Positions 34,867 to 36,261 of a stretch of 36,261 bases of DNA are shown one piece after another. Origin of the DNA: a virus; the IMG/VR virus record IMGVR_UViG_3300035698_016685, positions 1 through 36,261 of that record; one strand, written 5' to 3'. Both the position numbers and the translations under genes were made by a program. Position 1 is the stretch's first letter. The number at the start of each line of letters is the position of its first letter. Below the pieces are notes generated by a model. The model searched no databases and was not told the DNA's origin. It saw only the letters and a list, made by a program, of their open reading frames with translations.

Positions 34867-35254
34867 TTATTTAAAATCACTCTCCCAAATAATGTTAAGG
34901 TTATAACCTCTTTGCCGCAATAAAAAAGGCGTTCTATTGTCTCGTCAAACAGTTGACCAAAGGTTTTTTTGTTCACTAGCCTGTTCTTGTCAGTGGCAAC
35001 TTTTCCAGCGCACGCAGGGCAACACCTGGGATTCTTTTTATTTGTTCTATGACCAACTGAATCTAGCCATGGGTACCTACAAACTTTACAAACCCACCAA
35101 GGCATTTTATCACTTCCAAAAGAAACCTCTTCAGGTGTTGCTGGATGCTTAGGATTTTTTTCGCGGCAAAAAAATTCTTTTCAAAATCCCACTCTTCACA
35201 CAATTTTGGATGTAAAATAGAAAGTCTATTTTTGTCTGTCAACGGTATTCCCAC
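34867..35254 (-). pseudogene. Frameshifted zinc-ribbon (DUF4379-like) homing-endonuclease-like gene
   Basis: Three reading frames together spell one protein. Frame one (start GTG, 35252-35254) gives DKNRLSILHPKLCEEWDFEKN, the conserved opening of DUF4379 zinc ribbons. After the T7 run at 35168-35174 the match continues in the -1 frame: REKNPKHPATPEEVSFGS, then WWVCKVC and CCPAC, the zinc ligands. It goes on to KTFGQLFDETIERLFY. Near 34920 a second -1 shift is needed to reach RGYNLNIIWESDFK and a TAA at 34867-34869, a C-terminal pattern found in phage Vsr/homing-type nucleases. Adding one T at each place gives a continuous frame. The catalytic middle of such enzymes appears to be absent. It fits a decayed freestanding homing endonuclease lying between structural genes. 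Sequencing deletions or programmed slippage at the first site are the alternatives. Confidence 0.7.
35154..35175. repeat. A/T hairpin containing a T7 slippery run
   Basis: An inverted repeat of eight bases (ATTTTTTT and AAAAAAAT) surrounds CGCGGC. On the coding strand its first arm is in phase as T_TTT_TTT, a perfect -1 slippery heptamer, exactly where the zinc-ribbon gene changes frame. Confidence 0.6.
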
Positions 35255-36261
35255 TATCTCTTTCCAAAACGCTTATACCCATTTATAACTGTTTCGTCGC
35301 CAATAGGCCAACTTTTAGTTTGTGGAAATAACACCAGCTCCTCTAACCAACCACGCGGAACTCCCCCTGGTGAATACGCCATAGCCTCTCCTATTCTTGT
35401 TGGTATTCCTACAGACATTACTCCACCTGTGTACGTGGCCGGATTGTCCCAATACTCCTCATTCTCTATATAAAATGACTGGTCTTTCAAGTCAACACCT
35501 ACTACACTGCTGGGAGGAGGCCATGTCCTACAGGAAACGTATTCAGGTGGGCTGTCTCCAAAAAGCTCCTCACCTAAATGACGCCCAATCTTATTCATTA
35601 TGACCGCAGTACACGTCCAATTAAAAACTGGGTTACCCAAGTGCATTAGGTGCCCTAGACCCTGCCAAATCGGTATCTTGTGGATTTTTCCGTCGTAATA
35701 CTCATTTGAATACCTAGAACTGCAACCATACCCTGGATGTCGCATGACCTTATCCAACGAAGCAAACGAGGATTCCAATACCAGAGTCCAAGAAGGCATA
35801 ACAGGAATACCAACAGTATCCTGAAAAAAACTTATTTCGTCTGGGTGCCAGTACGACTCATAGGTGGTTACTGCTTTTTGTCCTAGTACATCGTGAGCCT
35901 CTCTAAATAAACAGTTCTGTAATCCCTCGTCCCTAATACCTGGTTGTACTGCGTTTGCGCAAGCACTAACCTCGTCTGTTGCCACTGTGTCTGACCATGA
36001 CGCACCAGCAGCCTTTGCTCCTATAGGATCAGATACATGTTCTTTTGTTACCAGCGTTTGCGATTTTGTTCTAATATTAATAGGACCGGGAACGTAGCTA
36101 AACCCAGAGGATGCTGTAACAATACCAGCTACGTCTGTAACTGGGGCATTCGGAAAATCAAAAACCGTTCCTGTAGGATCCATAAAGTTGAAAGTAAGAA
36201 CAACATCTCTGGCAGTACGACCAAGCCACTTTAAATCTTGTACTTCCACATCCTTTCCAGA
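35254..36261 (-). CDS. Unknown probable virion protein, probably 5' truncated by the window edge
   Basis: At least 331 residues are visible from a GTG at 36247-36249. The frame stays open to the edge (Ser-Gly-Lys-Asp precede), and no properly spaced Shine-Dalgarno sequence serves this GTG, so the true start is probably outside. The protein was not recognised. It contains LTFNFMDPTGTVFDFPNAP at the start, a YGCSSRYSNEYYDGKIHKIP region, many Trp and Pro residues, and an RTWPPPSS stretch. There is no signal peptide, membrane helix or catalytic motif that I can name. Its stop TAG shares a base with the GTG of the broken zinc-ribbon gene. A structural role is suggested only by its position directly upstream of the giant tail genes. 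Confidence 0.75.
   Translation of the reverse strand, partial: SGKDVEVQDLKWLGRTARDVVLTFNFMDPTGTVFDFPNAPVTDVAGIVTASSGFSYVPGPINIRTKSQTLVTKEHVSDPIGAKAAGASWSDTVATDEVSACANAVQPGIRDEGLQNCLFREAHDVLGQKAVTTYESYWHPDEISFFQDTVGIPVMPSWTLVLESSFASLDKVMRHPGYGCSSRYSNEYYDGKIHKIPIWQGLGHLMHLGNPVFNWTCTAVIMNKIGRHLGEELFGDSPPEYVSCRTWPPPSSVVGVDLKDQSFYIENEEYWDNPATYTGGVMSVGIPTRIGEAMAYSPGGVPRGWLEELVLFPQTKSWPIGDETVINGYKRFGKR

Noticed and set aside
1-36261. CRISPR array, tRNA genes, integrase or transposase
   Set aside because: No regularly spaced repeats, cloverleaf-like segments or recombinase motifs were seen, and there is hardly any gene-free space for them.

Overview
The window is part of a tailed double-stranded DNA bacteriophage genome (Caudoviricetes), probably a large one. 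It carries phage-type giant virion proteins, a spanin-like lysis pair and a phage-encoded replication and recombination gene set. Every convincing gene lies on the minus strand, so the window reads as transcribed from right to left. Genes are packed end to end with ATGA-type overlaps or spacers of a few bases. No gene-free stretch exceeds about 120 bases. TAA, TAG and TGA all end genes, so the standard bacterial code applies. No tRNA, rRNA, CRISPR array, integrase or insertion sequence was seen. The host cannot be named from the sequence.

Right part (about 8.5-36.3 kb): virion and adhesion genes. After a protein cut by the window edge comes the frameshifted remnant of a zinc-ribbon, homing-endonuclease-like gene. 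Nine structural genes follow, about 8,800 codons in total, including proteins of 1660, 1734 and 2464 residues. They are built from discoidin-like, concanavalin/LamG-like and beta-propeller-like modules, and the last (918 aa) from short Ala/Ser/Ile repeats. The C-terminus of the 1734-residue protein resembles the five-bladed propeller of glycoside hydrolase families 43/32. Together they look like a large receptor- or glycan-binding tail apparatus.

Left part (1-8.4 kb): replication, recombination and lysis. A strong sigma70-like promoter (TTTACA, 17 bases, TATAAA) lies just upstream of a beta sliding clamp gene. In transcription order there follow an unknown 193-aa protein, a bacterial-type RecA, a small PD-(D/E)XK-like nuclease, an unknown 155-aa protein, a DnaB-type helicase, a one-span membrane protein, a Rz/Rz1-like spanin pair, a DnaG-type primase, an SSB-like OB-fold protein, a short DnaJ co-chaperone, and the start of a RuvC-like resolvase. 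A helicase, primase, clamp, SSB and recombinase in one block suggest semi-autonomous replication. DNA polymerase would lie outside the window. The two unknown proteins between these factors are the best candidates for undescribed replication functions.

The points most worth a second look are the doubly frameshifted zinc-ribbon gene with its slippery T7 run, the hydrolase-like propeller on a giant tail protein, module sharing among the giant proteins, the spanin pair inside a replication operon, and the two unknown replication-operon proteins.
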